Shown here piece by piece: positions 43,885 through 53,006 of a stretch of 64,000 nt of DNA (position 1 is the stretch's first letter; the number at the start of each line of letters is the position of its first letter). Made by a program: the position numbers and the translations under genes. The stretch lies in contig NC_092582.1 in assembly GCF_037975245.1 (NCBI RefSeq), positions 21,042,577 through 21,106,576 on the forward strand, written 5' to 3'. Origin of the DNA: Apostichopus japonicus. Lineage: Eukaryota; Echinodermata; Holothuroidea; Aspidochirotida; Stichopodidae. The notes below the pieces were generated by a model that worked only from the letters and a program-made list of their open reading frames with translations, made no database searches and was not told where the DNA came from.

Positions 43885-43989
43885 CCTTGGTGGGCAGAGG
43901 ATAAACAACTGCCCATAGTAACAACCAAGTGACCTTTGACATGGGTCTATTACATCATCCTTGTTTAGACCATGGTGTGTCACATGGTC
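43885..43989 (+). other. Two inverted repeats in the LTR
   Basis: TGGGCAG at 43,891 pairs with CTGCCCA at 43,909 (11-base loop), with CTTGGT and ACCAAG further out able to extend the stem imperfectly. GACCATG at 43,968 pairs with CATGGTC at 43,983 (8-base loop). Both recur in the 3' LTR. They may be protein-binding dyads of the upstream LTR region; a function is not shown. Confidence 0.5.
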
Positions 43990-44186
43990 ACAAAGGGCAC
44001 CATTGTTTTACTTTGGTTTATTTTTGGAATCAACAAGTCCAGACCTGTTGGGGAGGACAGATTGGGGGGAAAAAGAGAAGGTGAGAGGGAGAGTGTGATT
44101 AACTTTTGAAGAGGGTGGACTGCAGCTAAGGAGGAGAGAAGCAGTATTTTCTTATACTCTTGTCAGATTATTATGTAGAGATTTTC

Positions 44187-44192
44187 AATAAA
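44187..44192 (+). promoter_or_regulatory. Polyadenylation signal, 5' LTR copy
   Basis: AATAAA in the context TTTTCAATAAATTAG, about 100 bp before the LTR end. This is the place expected for the R region of an LTR. The same signal in the 3' LTR would be the one used. Confidence 0.65.
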
Positions 44193-44295
44193 TTAGATAT
44201 GTAGCTTTTACCCTATTATTGGTGTTCATCTCCATTTCTTTTGTGTGTGAATTGGACATTCTCAACCCAATGTTCCAGCTGGGAGCATTATGACA

Positions 44296-44313
44296 TGGTG
44301 GCAGCTAACTGGG
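44296..44313 (+). promoter_or_regulatory. Candidate primer-binding site
   Basis: TGGTGGCAGCTAACTGGG starts at the first base after the 5' LTR. It opens with TGG, the complement of the CCA end of a tRNA, as expected for minus-strand priming. Its first bases resemble the TGGTAGCAG of methionine-tRNA primers from memory, but the match is imperfect and the priming tRNA is not assigned. Confidence 0.7.
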
Positions 44314-44491
44314 ATTTACAGCCAGGAACCTTATTGTTAAGTGTAACTGGTAAAGCCGAACGGCACCTTCAGCGTCGAATTCTGGTGCAAGTTAATATAA
44401 TGGAACAGTGGAGATCAGTAACACACTGCACACATGGATAGATCACCAAATCTTCGATCATTACACGGTCATAATTTTTTTTTAAATGACT

Positions 44492-44621
44492 GGTGTTAAC
44501 TTTTGTTGTACAGTCTGTGAGACTTTCTTTTTGTGAACTATGAACGTGATCACAACGGTGTTAACTTTTGTTGTTCAGTCTGTGAGTCTTTCGTTTTGTG
44601 AACTATGAACTTGATCACAAC
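44492..44621 (+). repeat. 65-bp tandem duplication in the leader
   Basis: Two head-to-tail copies, 44,492-44,556 and 44,557-44,621, both begin GGTGTTAAC and end GATCACAAC. They differ at four positions by eye (TGTA/TGTT, GAGA/GAGT, TTCTTT/TTCGTT, GAACG/GAACT). It is unrelated to the satellite. The four differences mean it is older than the insertion of this copy. Confidence 0.9.
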
Positions 44622-45074
44622 GGTGAAGGGGAGTTCAAATTATGTCATACTTATGACGTACTCGTACATCTGAACATGTTCGTTCGAGAAAATAATATTT
44701 GTCTAGCGTTATGTTGTACGTGGAGTATTGGTAGTCCTTGGAAGTTTGGTCCTGACGGCGTGCTTCGTACGGGTGTATGGCAAGCGTGATGTCGAGGACA
44801 ATTGTGCAGGGTTTATAAGCATTGGCTTTCTTGATACCGGAGTGAGGCTCCTTTCTGGTGTGGCTGGTAGTCGATGGCAACCTAGCTGAGGGTTAATCTG
44901 TGGAATTGGAAGTGTCTGGCAGACTCGGTGTACTGGAAGACTGAGACTGAGAGGCTCATCATATAAGCGGAAGAGTGAGTATCCTTCCCTTTAAGTGTAT
45001 GAGGCAGACATTAGGCAGTAGACTTAAGAGTATATATTAAGTCATTACACTGTATTTCATTTTCATATTTTAAG

Positions 45075-48000
45075 ATGGCCAGTAAAGGTAGTTCTGGTAG
45101 CGGCAATGGTCCGTTTACGAGATCGAAAGCTAATGAGGGGGTACCCGATTCGAATCTTGAGGATGCTTTCACGTCCTTAGGGGTTGGTGAGGATCAGGGC
45201 CCCACCCAACCAAACAATTTCATGCAGGATCTGCTCGAAGGCCCTCATGAAATTGCCGGTGCTAATGCAGCTCCGAGTGATTTAATTCAATTAGAGTTAT
45301 TGAAATTAATTCAGGATCAGCGCAGAGAGCTGAATGCGCGTATATCAGCTTTAGAGGGCGGGAAACCGATAAGAGACACCCCCTTTAAATTAGATATACC
45401 CCGTCTTAGTGACCGGGATGATGTGGATGTTTATTTGAGGGCATTTGAACACCTCATGATTGCTCATGACATACACGAGGATTCGTGGGCCTGTCACATT
45501 GCGCCTCGTTTAACTGGGAAGGCTAGAGAGGCATATACCTCTTTACCTGTAGAAAGCTTAAATAGTTATAGTGAACTAAAGCGTGCCATATTGGCAAGAT
45601 ATCAGCTTAACGCTGAAACCTATAGGCAGAAATTTCGGAATTCTACAAAGGAGAATAACGAATCATATGAAGAGTGGGGTGTCAGGCTGAAAAGCTTTCT
45701 GGAGAGATGGCTTGATACAGCAGGCGTTAAGTCCGGGGAATCCCCTGATTTCCAGGAATTAATCCTGATAGAGCAAGCTTTGAAACAAATTCCTAAAGAG
45801 TTGGGTATTTGGTTAAGAGAGAAACAGCCAAAGGGATTGACAGAACTAACAAAACTTGCAGATGAATATGTATCTGTGAGAGGAATTAAGTATAGTGGTC
45901 CATCTCAGAGTAGATATAGATTTAACCAAAATGCTTCAAAATCAAACCAACAGCCTGTTGTGAAACAGAGTGCACCTGATATTAAGATTAATTCAAGTGT
46001 TAAGGGGAACGCTAACCGAGCCTGTTTCATATGTGGTAATACAGCTCACCTTGCGTATCAATGCCCTCAAAGAGTCAACAAGGACAATAGCAGTCAATGG
46101 AGCGGTTATAACAAGAAACAAGCATTGTTGTGTAATAAGGCAGTTAATCGCTATGAGTGTGAGGGATTGATAAATGGTAGAGAAGTGGTTATGTTGCGAG
46201 ACACAGGATGTGACCATACACTTGTGAATTGTAGACTCGTGGACCCAAAGTATTATGTTAAGGGTAAGTCTATTACTCTTCTTGATGTAGAAAATGAACC
46301 GATTGATTTTCCTATTGCGAGAGTTTTTCTTAAGTGTCAGTATTTGACCAAATGGGTCAATGTTGGTGTTTCAAGGAACCTACAGAAAGATGTCCTGTTA
46401 GGAAATGAGTTGTTTGACGAACCACTAGGTGTATTTGTAGTTACTCGCAGTAAACAAAAAGAGTTAGAATCTGAGGTTAAGGCAGATATAGAGGAGGTTA
46501 CCTTGACAGGGGTTAAGAGTAAACCGATTGATGAACCTCATGATATGGAAAAGGGAGAAATAAGTAATGAGATTCAGGATGTAGTTGATGGAAATGACCC
46601 TTCTGGTCCCAAATTAATTAATGATCCTGAAAATGTAAAACTTCTTCAAAGAAATGAACAGAATTTCAAAAGCTTGTATGACAGGGTTGTACCATATCCT
46701 GACATTGACAAGCACCGTGTATGCTTTTATTTGAAAGATGGCTTATTAATGAGGAAGTGGCAGTCAAAGAAATCCACTGGTAGCCAAGAATACCATCAGT
46801 TGGTAGTTCCTCATAAGCATAGGGATTCTATTTTGAGACTTGCTCATGATATTCCCATGGGAGGACATTTAGGTAGCAAGAAAACAAGAGATCGAATCCT
46901 CAATAATTTTTATTGGCCAGGAATTTTTGGTGATGTTGGTAAATATTGCCAAAGTTGTGCTAACTGCCAAAAAACAGCAGGGCGTAGGGATGTGACAAAG
47001 GCCCCATTAAACCCCTTACCCATTATACAAGTACCATTTAAAAGAATTGGCATGGATCTGGCAGGGCCCTTACCCCGAACTAAGAAGGGTAATCGTTATG
47101 TTTTAGTCGTAGTGGACTATGCTACCCGTTACCCAGAAGCAATTCCCATTCCAAATCAGGAAGCGGAAACAATTGCCGAGGAACTAGTGAAATTATTCTC
47201 CCGTGTTGGTATTCCTGAGGAGATAGTTTCGGATCAGGGAACGAACTTCACTTCAAAGTTAATGAAAGAAGTTTGTAACTTGTTAGAAATAGACCATTTG
47301 AAGTCCAGTCCGTACCATCCTCAAACCAATGGTCTCGTTGAGAGGTTTAATGGTACATTAAAATCAATGTTACGGGCATTTGTTACTCAACAACCGGAAA
47401 GTTGGGATCGTTATATCCCCTATCTTTTATTTGCTTATAGGGAAGTGCCCCAAAGCAGCACAGGATTTAGTCCGTTTGAGTTACTTTATGGTAGAAAAGT
47501 AAAGGGACCTCTGGATGTATTGAAAGAAGAGATATGTAATCCAGAAGGTCAGTGTCGTAACGAGAATATCTTAGAGTATGTGCTAGATATGCGAAATCGT
47601 ATGAGAGAGCTCACAGCAATGGTTCAAGAAAATCTTGCTGCTGCTCAAAACCAACAGAAAGAGTGGTATGATAGAACTGCTAGGAGTAGATGTTATGGGG
47701 TTGGGCAACAAGTTCTAGTGTTTCTGCCCACAGCATCTGGGAAACTACAAGCAGAATGGCAAGGACCCTACCCTATCACTAATAAAATAAGTGATACAGA
47801 TTATGAAATAGACACAGGTACAAAGAGAAAGCAGTTCAGAATATTTCATGTGAATATGCTTCGTCCGTGGGTAGAACGGCATTGTTTATATGCTCAGGTA
47901 TTAGAAAGTGACTCTAATAGTGATGGTAATTCAGAGATAGGGTATCAACCAATCAGAACCCAAGATTGGCAAAGTGTAAATATTTCAGAGAGGTTAACAG

Positions 48001-49373
48001 AGGAGAAACGAAATAATGTCGCAAAACTTCTACAAAGGTTTGATGACATACTGTCTGATGTACCAGGTAGAACTCAAAGTACTGAGCATGATGTTTATGT
48101 AACTAATGAAGTGCCTATTACACAAAAGGCATACCGCTTGCCCCAAGCTAAAAGAGCCGAAATTAAGTCACAACTTGAGCAAATGTTAGAGGCGGGAATA
48201 ATCAAACCATCGTCTAGTCCTTGGGCGTCGCCCATTGTTTCAGTTCCAAAGAAGGATGGTTCAATTAGGATATGTACAGACTACCGAAAACTTAATCAAG
48301 TGACCAAGTTTGACGCATATCCCATACCACGTGTCGATGACATCATCGATGACGTAAGTGGATCACCGTTTATTTCTACTCTTGATTTGACGAAGGGTTA
48401 CTATCAAGTACCCTTATCTCAAGCAGCCAGGGAAAAGTCAGCGTTTATTACTCCCTTTGGTCTTTTTGAATACCTAGTCATGCCTTTTGGAATGCGTAAC
48501 GCACCTGCAACTTTCCAACGTCTTGTGGATAATGTTTTGCAAGGATGTGAGGAATTTGCTAAGGCCTATATTGATGACATAGTTATATTCAGTAAGACAT
48601 GGGAAGAGCACTTGTGTCATTTGGAGACAGTGTTTAATAGATTGGAGAAATCAGGATTGGCAGTAAAGCCTGGTAAGTGTAGGATAGGTGAACCTACAGT
48701 TCCTTATCTAGGTTATGTAATTGGTAGTGGAGAAGTAAGACCAGAGGAGTGTAAGGTCGAAGCTATTATTAACTGGCCTACCCCTCTAACTAAGACAGAT
48801 GTAAGATCGTTTCTTGGATTAACCGGGTATTATCGGAAACTTATACCGGATTTTGCTCAAATTGCCAGTCCCCTTACAGACCTTACAAAGAAAAGTAAGC
48901 CTACTGTTATTGAATGGACAGAGGGATGTGAGCAGGCATTTTTGTCATTAAAGAAACTGATCACTTGCAAACCTGTACTGAAAAGTTCAGATTTCGAGAA
49001 GGATTTTATTCTTCAATGTGATGCTTCCGAAAGAGGTATTGGGAGTGTACTTAGCCAAATAGGGGAAGATGGATCGGAGCATCCTATTATTTACATAAGC
49101 AGGAAGTTATCTCGTTCGGAAGAAGTGTATTCCACTATAGAAAAAGAGTGCCTAGCAATTGTATGGGCGGTGCAGAAATTGTATGTTTATTTGTTTGGCA
49201 GAAAATTTTTGATCCAGACTGATCATAAACCGTTAGTTTGGTTTGACCAAATGAAGTTGCATAACAAAAGACTTACTCGATGGTCAATAGTTTTGCAAGA
49301 ATATAACTTTACCATACAACATAAGAAGGGCACAGATAACTCTAATGCTGATGCTTTGTCTAGGATGTTTTAA
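45075..49373 (+). CDS. Gag-Pol polyprotein of a Gmr1-like Gypsy element
   Basis: One frame of 1,432 codons encodes all the parts needed for retrotransposition. Domains in order: a leucine-rich helix, probably coiled coil (about 70-95); capsid, first part about 104-165, second part about 176-266 resembling a SCAN domain (LIEQALKQIPKELGIWLREK); zinc knuckle CX2CX4HX4C (C317, C320, H325, C330); aspartic protease (D376-T377-G378, later VLLGNELFD); integrase zinc finger (H591, H598, C628, C631), catalytic D661, D720, E756 (DX58DX35E) and a GPY module (897-899); reverse transcriptase with D1104, SPWASP (1048-1053), PFGMRNAP and YIDD (D1167, D1168); RNase H at the C-terminus (D1316, E1358, D1383, D1426). 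Integrase lies before reverse transcriptase, unlike standard Gypsy. Gag and Pol share a frame with no visible frameshift or stop, so how the Gag:Pol ratio is set is unclear. The start has a good context (AAGATGG). There is no envelope and no damaged motif. Confidence 0.96.
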   Translation: MASKGSSGSGNGPFTRSKANEGVPDSNLEDAFTSLGVGEDQGPTQPNNFMQDLLEGPHEIAGANAAPSDLIQLELLKLIQDQRRELNARISALEGGKPIRDTPFKLDIPRLSDRDDVDVYLRAFEHLMIAHDIHEDSWACHIAPRLTGKAREAYTSLPVESLNSYSELKRAILARYQLNAETYRQKFRNSTKENNESYEEWGVRLKSFLERWLDTAGVKSGESPDFQELILIEQALKQIPKELGIWLREKQPKGLTELTKLADEYVSVRGIKYSGPSQSRYRFNQNASKSNQQPVVKQSAPDIKINSSVKGNANRACFICGNTAHLAYQCPQRVNKDNSSQWSGYNKKQALLCNKAVNRYECEGLINGREVVMLRDTGCDHTLVNCRLVDPKYYVKGKSITLLDVENEPIDFPIARVFLKCQYLTKWVNVGVSRNLQKDVLLGNELFDEPLGVFVVTRSKQKELESEVKADIEEVTLTGVKSKPIDEPHDMEKGEISNEIQDVVDGNDPSGPKLINDPENVKLLQRNEQNFKSLYDRVVPYPDIDKHRVCFYLKDGLLMRKWQSKKSTGSQEYHQLVVPHKHRDSILRLAHDIPMGGHLGSKKTRDRILNNFYWPGIFGDVGKYCQSCANCQKTAGRRDVTKAPLNPLPIIQVPFKRIGMDLAGPLPRTKKGNRYVLVVVDYATRYPEAIPIPNQEAETIAEELVKLFSRVGIPEEIVSDQGTNFTSKLMKEVCNLLEIDHLKSSPYHPQTNGLVERFNGTLKSMLRAFVTQQPESWDRYIPYLLFAYREVPQSSTGFSPFELLYGRKVKGPLDVLKEEICNPEGQCRNENILEYVLDMRNRMRELTAMVQENLAAAQNQQKEWYDRTARSRCYGVGQQVLVFLPTASGKLQAEWQGPYPITNKISDTDYEIDTGTKRKQFRIFHVNMLRPWVERHCLYAQVLESDSNSDGNSEIGYQPIRTQDWQSVNISERLTEEKRNNVAKLLQRFDDILSDVPGRTQSTEHDVYVTNEVPITQKAYRLPQAKRAEIKSQLEQMLEAGIIKPSSSPWASPIVSVPKKDGSIRICTDYRKLNQVTKFDAYPIPRVDDIIDDVSGSPFISTLDLTKGYYQVPLSQAAREKSAFITPFGLFEYLVMPFGMRNAPATFQRLVDNVLQGCEEFAKAYIDDIVIFSKTWEEHLCHLETVFNRLEKSGLAVKPGKCRIGEPTVPYLGYVIGSGEVRPEECKVEAIINWPTPLTKTDVRSFLGLTGYYRKLIPDFAQIASPLTDLTKKSKPTVIEWTEGCEQAFLSLKKLITCKPVLKSSDFEKDFILQCDASERGIGSVLSQIGEDGSEHPIIYISRKLSRSEEVYSTIEKECLAIVWAVQKLYVYLFGRKFLIQTDHKPLVWFDQMKLHNKRLTRWSIVLQEYNFTIQHKKGTDNSNADALSRMF

Positions 49374-49740
49374 AGTGAGTTTTCATGTTATGTATCGTAG
49401 TACTTATAGTTCATAAACACTAGAAGTAGACTCAGTTATAGTCGTTTTTATCATTGTTAATGGGTAACTGCCATGGTGTCCATTACGGAGTGTAGTAGAT
49501 TTATATGTTGATTATCATTTCCGCATTGTTTTGCTTATAACTGTCTGTCTGCCTCTTAGGCCTAGTTTATGGGAAGGATATCTCATGTAATTTATACTTT
49601 TAATTAAACATGTACTCTTTTAATTAAAAGGATGTTGTCATTTGCTTTTAAGATTTCCCTTTTTATTTTAATGGAAATAATCCTAACTTGTGTATTATTG
49701 TTTTGTGAAAAGACACAGCTTTTCTCTTGAAGTATGGGGG
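49374..49740 (+). other. Retrotransposon 3' untranslated stretch
   Basis: These 367 bp lie between the gag-pol stop and the 3' LTR. The stretch is AT-rich, with two TTTTAATTAAA-like runs near 49,600-49,630. No further frame of note and no envelope gene are present. Confidence 0.8.
49729..49740 (+). promoter_or_regulatory. Candidate polypurine tract
   Basis: GAAGTATGGGGG ends exactly at the 3' LTR. Only the last five bases are an unbroken purine run touching the LTR; two T bases interrupt the rest. It is in the right place to prime plus-strand synthesis but is short for a polypurine tract. Confidence 0.55.
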
Positions 49741-50189
49741 TGTAAGGATGTATCACTTAAAGGCATCCATAGTTTTCTCCTTGGTGGGCAGAGGATAAAC
49801 AACTGCCCATAGTAACAACCAAGTGACCTTTGACATGGGTCTATTACATCATCCTTGTTTAGACCATGGTGTGTCACATGGTCACAAAGGGCACCATTGT
49901 TTTACTTTGGTTTATTTTTGGAATCAACAAGTCCAGACCTGTTGGGGAGGACAGATTGGGGGGAAAAAGAGAAGGTGAGAGGGAGAGTGTGATTAACTTT
50001 TGAAGAGGGTGGACTGCAGCTAAGGAGGAGAGAAGCAGTATTTTCTTATACTCTTGTCAGATTATTATGTAGAGATTTTCAATAAATTAGATATGTAGCT
50101 TTTACCCTATTATTGGTGTTCATCTCCATTTCTTTTGTGTGTGAATTGGACATTCTCAACCCAATGTTCCAGCTGGGAGCATTATGACA
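49741..50189 (+). repeat. 3' LTR (449 bp)
   Basis: It has the same length, ends and sequence as 43,847-44,295. No difference was found on reading the two side by side. It supplies the 3' end of the transcript through its polyadenylation signal at 50,081. Confidence 0.96.
50081..50086 (+). promoter_or_regulatory. Polyadenylation signal, 3' LTR copy
   Basis: AATAAA at the equivalent place to 44,187. This copy is the one expected to end the element's RNA. Confidence 0.65.
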
Positions 50190-50194
50190 GGGCG
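50190..50194 (+). repeat. Target-site duplication, right (GGGCG)
   Basis: GGGCG directly follows the 3' LTR and repeats the five bases before the 5' LTR. The satellite resumes in phase with ATACCGATAAATCG. Confidence 0.95.
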
Positions 50195-51815
50195 ATACCG
50201 ATAAATCGAATGTGCGATATCGATAAATAGAATATGCGTTACCGATAAATCGAAAGTGCGGTACCGATGGATCGAATGTGCGGTACCGATGAATCGAATG
50301 TGCGATACCGATAAATCTAATATGCGGTACCGATATATCGAAAGTGCGGTACAGATAAATCGAAAGTGCGGTATTTATAAATCGATTGTGCGATACCGAT
50401 AAATCGAATTTACGATACTGAACAATCGAATGTGCGGTACCGATCAATCGGATGTGCAATACCGATAAATCGAATGTGCGATACCGATAAATCGAATGTG
50501 CGATACCGATAAATCGAAAGTGCGGTTCTGATAAATCGAACGTGCGATACCAATTAATCGAATTTACGATACCGATAAATCGAATGTGCGGTATCGAAAA
50601 ATAGATACCGATACTGATAAATCGAATGTGCGGTATTTATAAACCAAATGTGCGGTACCGATTAAACGAATGAGCGATACCGATTAATCGAATGTGCGAT
50701 ACCGATAAATCGAAAGTTCGACCGATTAATCGAACGTGCGATAGCGATTAATAGAACGTGCGATACCAATAAATCGAAAGTGCGGTACCGATAAATCGAA
50801 CGTGCGATACCGATAAATCGAATTTAAGATACCGATCAATCGAATCTGCAGTACCGATAAATGGAATTTACGATACCGATCAATCGAATGTGCGCCACCG
50901 ATCAATCGAATGTGCGGTACCGATAAATCGAAAGTGCGGTACCGATAAATCGAACGTGCGATACCAATTAATCGAATTTACGATACCGATTAATCGAATG
51001 TGCGATACCGATACATAGAATGTGCGGAACCGATAAATCGAAAGTGCGATACCGATAAATCGAATGTGTGATACCGATAAATCGAATGTGCGGAACCGAT
51101 ACATCGAAAAAGCGCTACCGATAAATCGAACGTGCGATACCGATAAATCGAAAATACAATAACGATAAATCGATTGTGCGATACCGATAAATCGAATTTA
51201 CGATACCGAACAATCGAATGTGCGGTACCGATCAATCGAACGTGCGATACCGATAAATCGAATGTGCGATACCGATAAATCGAATGTGCGGTACCGATTA
51301 ATCGAAAGTGCGGTACCGATAAATCGAACGTGCGATACCAATTAATCGAATTTACGATACCGATAAATCGAATGTGCAGTACCGATGAATCGAACGGGCG
51401 ATACCGATAAATCGAATGTGCGATACCGATAAATCTAATATGCGGTACCGATAAATCGAAAGTGCGGTACAGATAAATCGAAAGTGCGGTACCGATAAAT
51501 CGACCTTGCGTTACCGATCGATCGAACTTGCGATACCGATATATCGAATGTGCGGTACCGAAAAATCGAATGTGCGGTACCGATAAATCGAATGCGCGAT
51601 ACCTATAAATCAAATGTGCGGTACCGATAAATCGATTGTGCGATACCGATAAATCGAATGTGCGATATCGATCAATCGAATGTGCAGTACCGATAAATCG
51701 AAAGTGCGGTACCGATAAATCGAACGCAGGATAGACATTATTCGAACGTGCGATACCGATAAATAGAATGTGCGATACCGATAAATCGAACGTGCGGTAC
51801 CGATAAATCGAACGT

Positions 51816-52823
51816 GCGATACCGATAAATCGAACGTGCGATACCGATCAATCGAAAGTGCGGTACCGATTAATCGAACGTGCGATACCGATTAATCGAA
51901 CGTGCGATACCGGTTAATCGAATTTGCGATACCGATAAATCGATTGTGCGATACCGATCAATCGAATGTGCGATACCGATAAATCGAAAGTGCGGTACCG
52001 ATTAATCGAACGTGCGATACCGATAAATCGAATGTGCGATACCGATAAATCGAATGTGCGTTACCGATAAATCGAAAGTGCGATATCGGTTAAACGAATG
52101 AGCGATACCGATAAATCGAATGTGCGATACCGATAAATCGAAAGTGCGACCGATTAATCGAATGTGCGATATCGATAAATCGAATATGCGGTACCGATAA
52201 ATCGAAAGTGCGGTACCGATGGATCGAATGTGCGGTAGCGATAAATCGAACGTGCGATACCAATTAATCGAATTTACGATACCGAACAATCGAATGTGCG
52301 GTACCGATCAATCGAACGGGCGATACCGATAAATCGAACGTGCGATACCGATCAATCGAAAGTGCGGTACCGATTAATCGAACGTGCGATACCGATTAAT
52401 CGAACGTGCGATACCGGTTAATCGAATTTGCGATACCGATAAATCGATTGTGCGATACCGATCAATCGAATGTGCGATACCGATAAATCGAAAGTGCGGT
52501 ACCGATTAATCGAACGTGCGATACCGATAAATCGAATGTGCGATACCGATAAATCGAATGTGCGTTACCGATAAATCGAAAGTGCGATATCGGTTAAACG
52601 AATGAGCGATACCGATAAATCGAATGTGCGATACCGATAAATCGAAAGTGCGACCAATTAATCGAATGTGCGATATCGATAAATCGAATATGCGGTACCG
52701 ATAAATCGAAAGTGCGGTACCGATTAATCGAATGTGCGGTAGCGATAAATCGAACGTGCGATACCAATTAATCGAATTTACGATACCGAACAATCGAATG
52801 TGCGGTACCGATCAATCGAACGG
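51816..52823 (+). repeat. Tandem pair of 504 bp (51,816-52,319 and 52,320-52,823)
   Basis: GATACCGATCAATCGAAAG at 51,840 recurs at 52,344 and the following variants agree to the end of each copy. The length is 23 units less 2 bp; the shortfall fits a GCGACCGATTAATCG unit lacking ATA plus a 1-bp gain. Both copies end in ATCAATCGAACGGG, the same variant in which the retrotransposon inserted. Confidence 0.85.
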
Positions 52824-53006
52824 GCGATACCGATAAATCGAATGTGCGGTACTGATTAATCGAATGTGCGATACCCATAAATCGAATGTGCTATACCGAT
52901 AAATCGAAAGTGCGGTACCGATATATCGAACGTGCGATACCGATCAATCGAACTTGCGATACCGATTAATCCAATGCGCGGTACCGATAAATCGATTGTG
53001 CGGTAC

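Larger units (their letters stand above)
43847..44295 (+). repeat. 5' LTR (449 bp)
   Basis: It begins TGTAAGGATG and ends ATTATGACA, so the termini are the usual TG...CA. In a full-length element it provides the promoter and transcription start. A polyadenylation signal lies at 44,187. No convincing TATA box was seen. The AT content is near even and the sequence has nothing in common with the satellite. The whole stretch recurs at 49,741-50,189. Confidence 0.96.
44296..45074 (+). other. Retrotransposon leader (5' untranslated region)
   Basis: These 779 bp lie between the 5' LTR and the gag-pol start. They hold the primer-binding candidate and a 65-bp tandem duplication, and probably the packaging signal. 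Short frames at 44,241-44,441 and 44,598-44,789 show no recognisable protein features and are not called. Confidence 0.75.
43847..50189 (+). mobile_element. Complete Gmr1-like Ty3/Gypsy LTR retrotransposon
   Basis: A 6,343-bp element has two 449-bp LTRs (TGT...ACA ends), a primer-binding candidate touching the 5' LTR, a 779-bp leader, one 1,432-codon gag-pol frame, a 367-bp 3' untranslated stretch, a short purine run and the 5-bp duplication GGGCG. Integrase lies upstream of reverse transcriptase, the order described for Gmr1-type Gypsy elements. No envelope-like frame follows pol. The two LTRs read as identical by eye and the frame has no stop, so the insertion is young and the element may be autonomous. 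It cuts a single satellite unit of subfamily B. Confidence 0.95.

Noticed and set aside
43798-43983. Minus-strand frames of 60-61 codons in both LTRs (43,798-43,983 and 49,695-49,877)
   Set aside because: They run across LTR borders into satellite or the 3' untranslated stretch, have no recognisable domain, and occur twice only because the LTRs are identical.
44241-44880. Short frames in the leader (44,241-44,441, 44,598-44,789 and minus-strand 44,635-44,880)
   Set aside because: They are short, without known features, and lie in an untranslated region with an internal duplication. The first crosses the LTR border.
49374-49740. Possible envelope gene after pol
   Set aside because: Only 367 bp remain before the 3' LTR and no frame of useful length is present, so this is a retrotransposon without an envelope.
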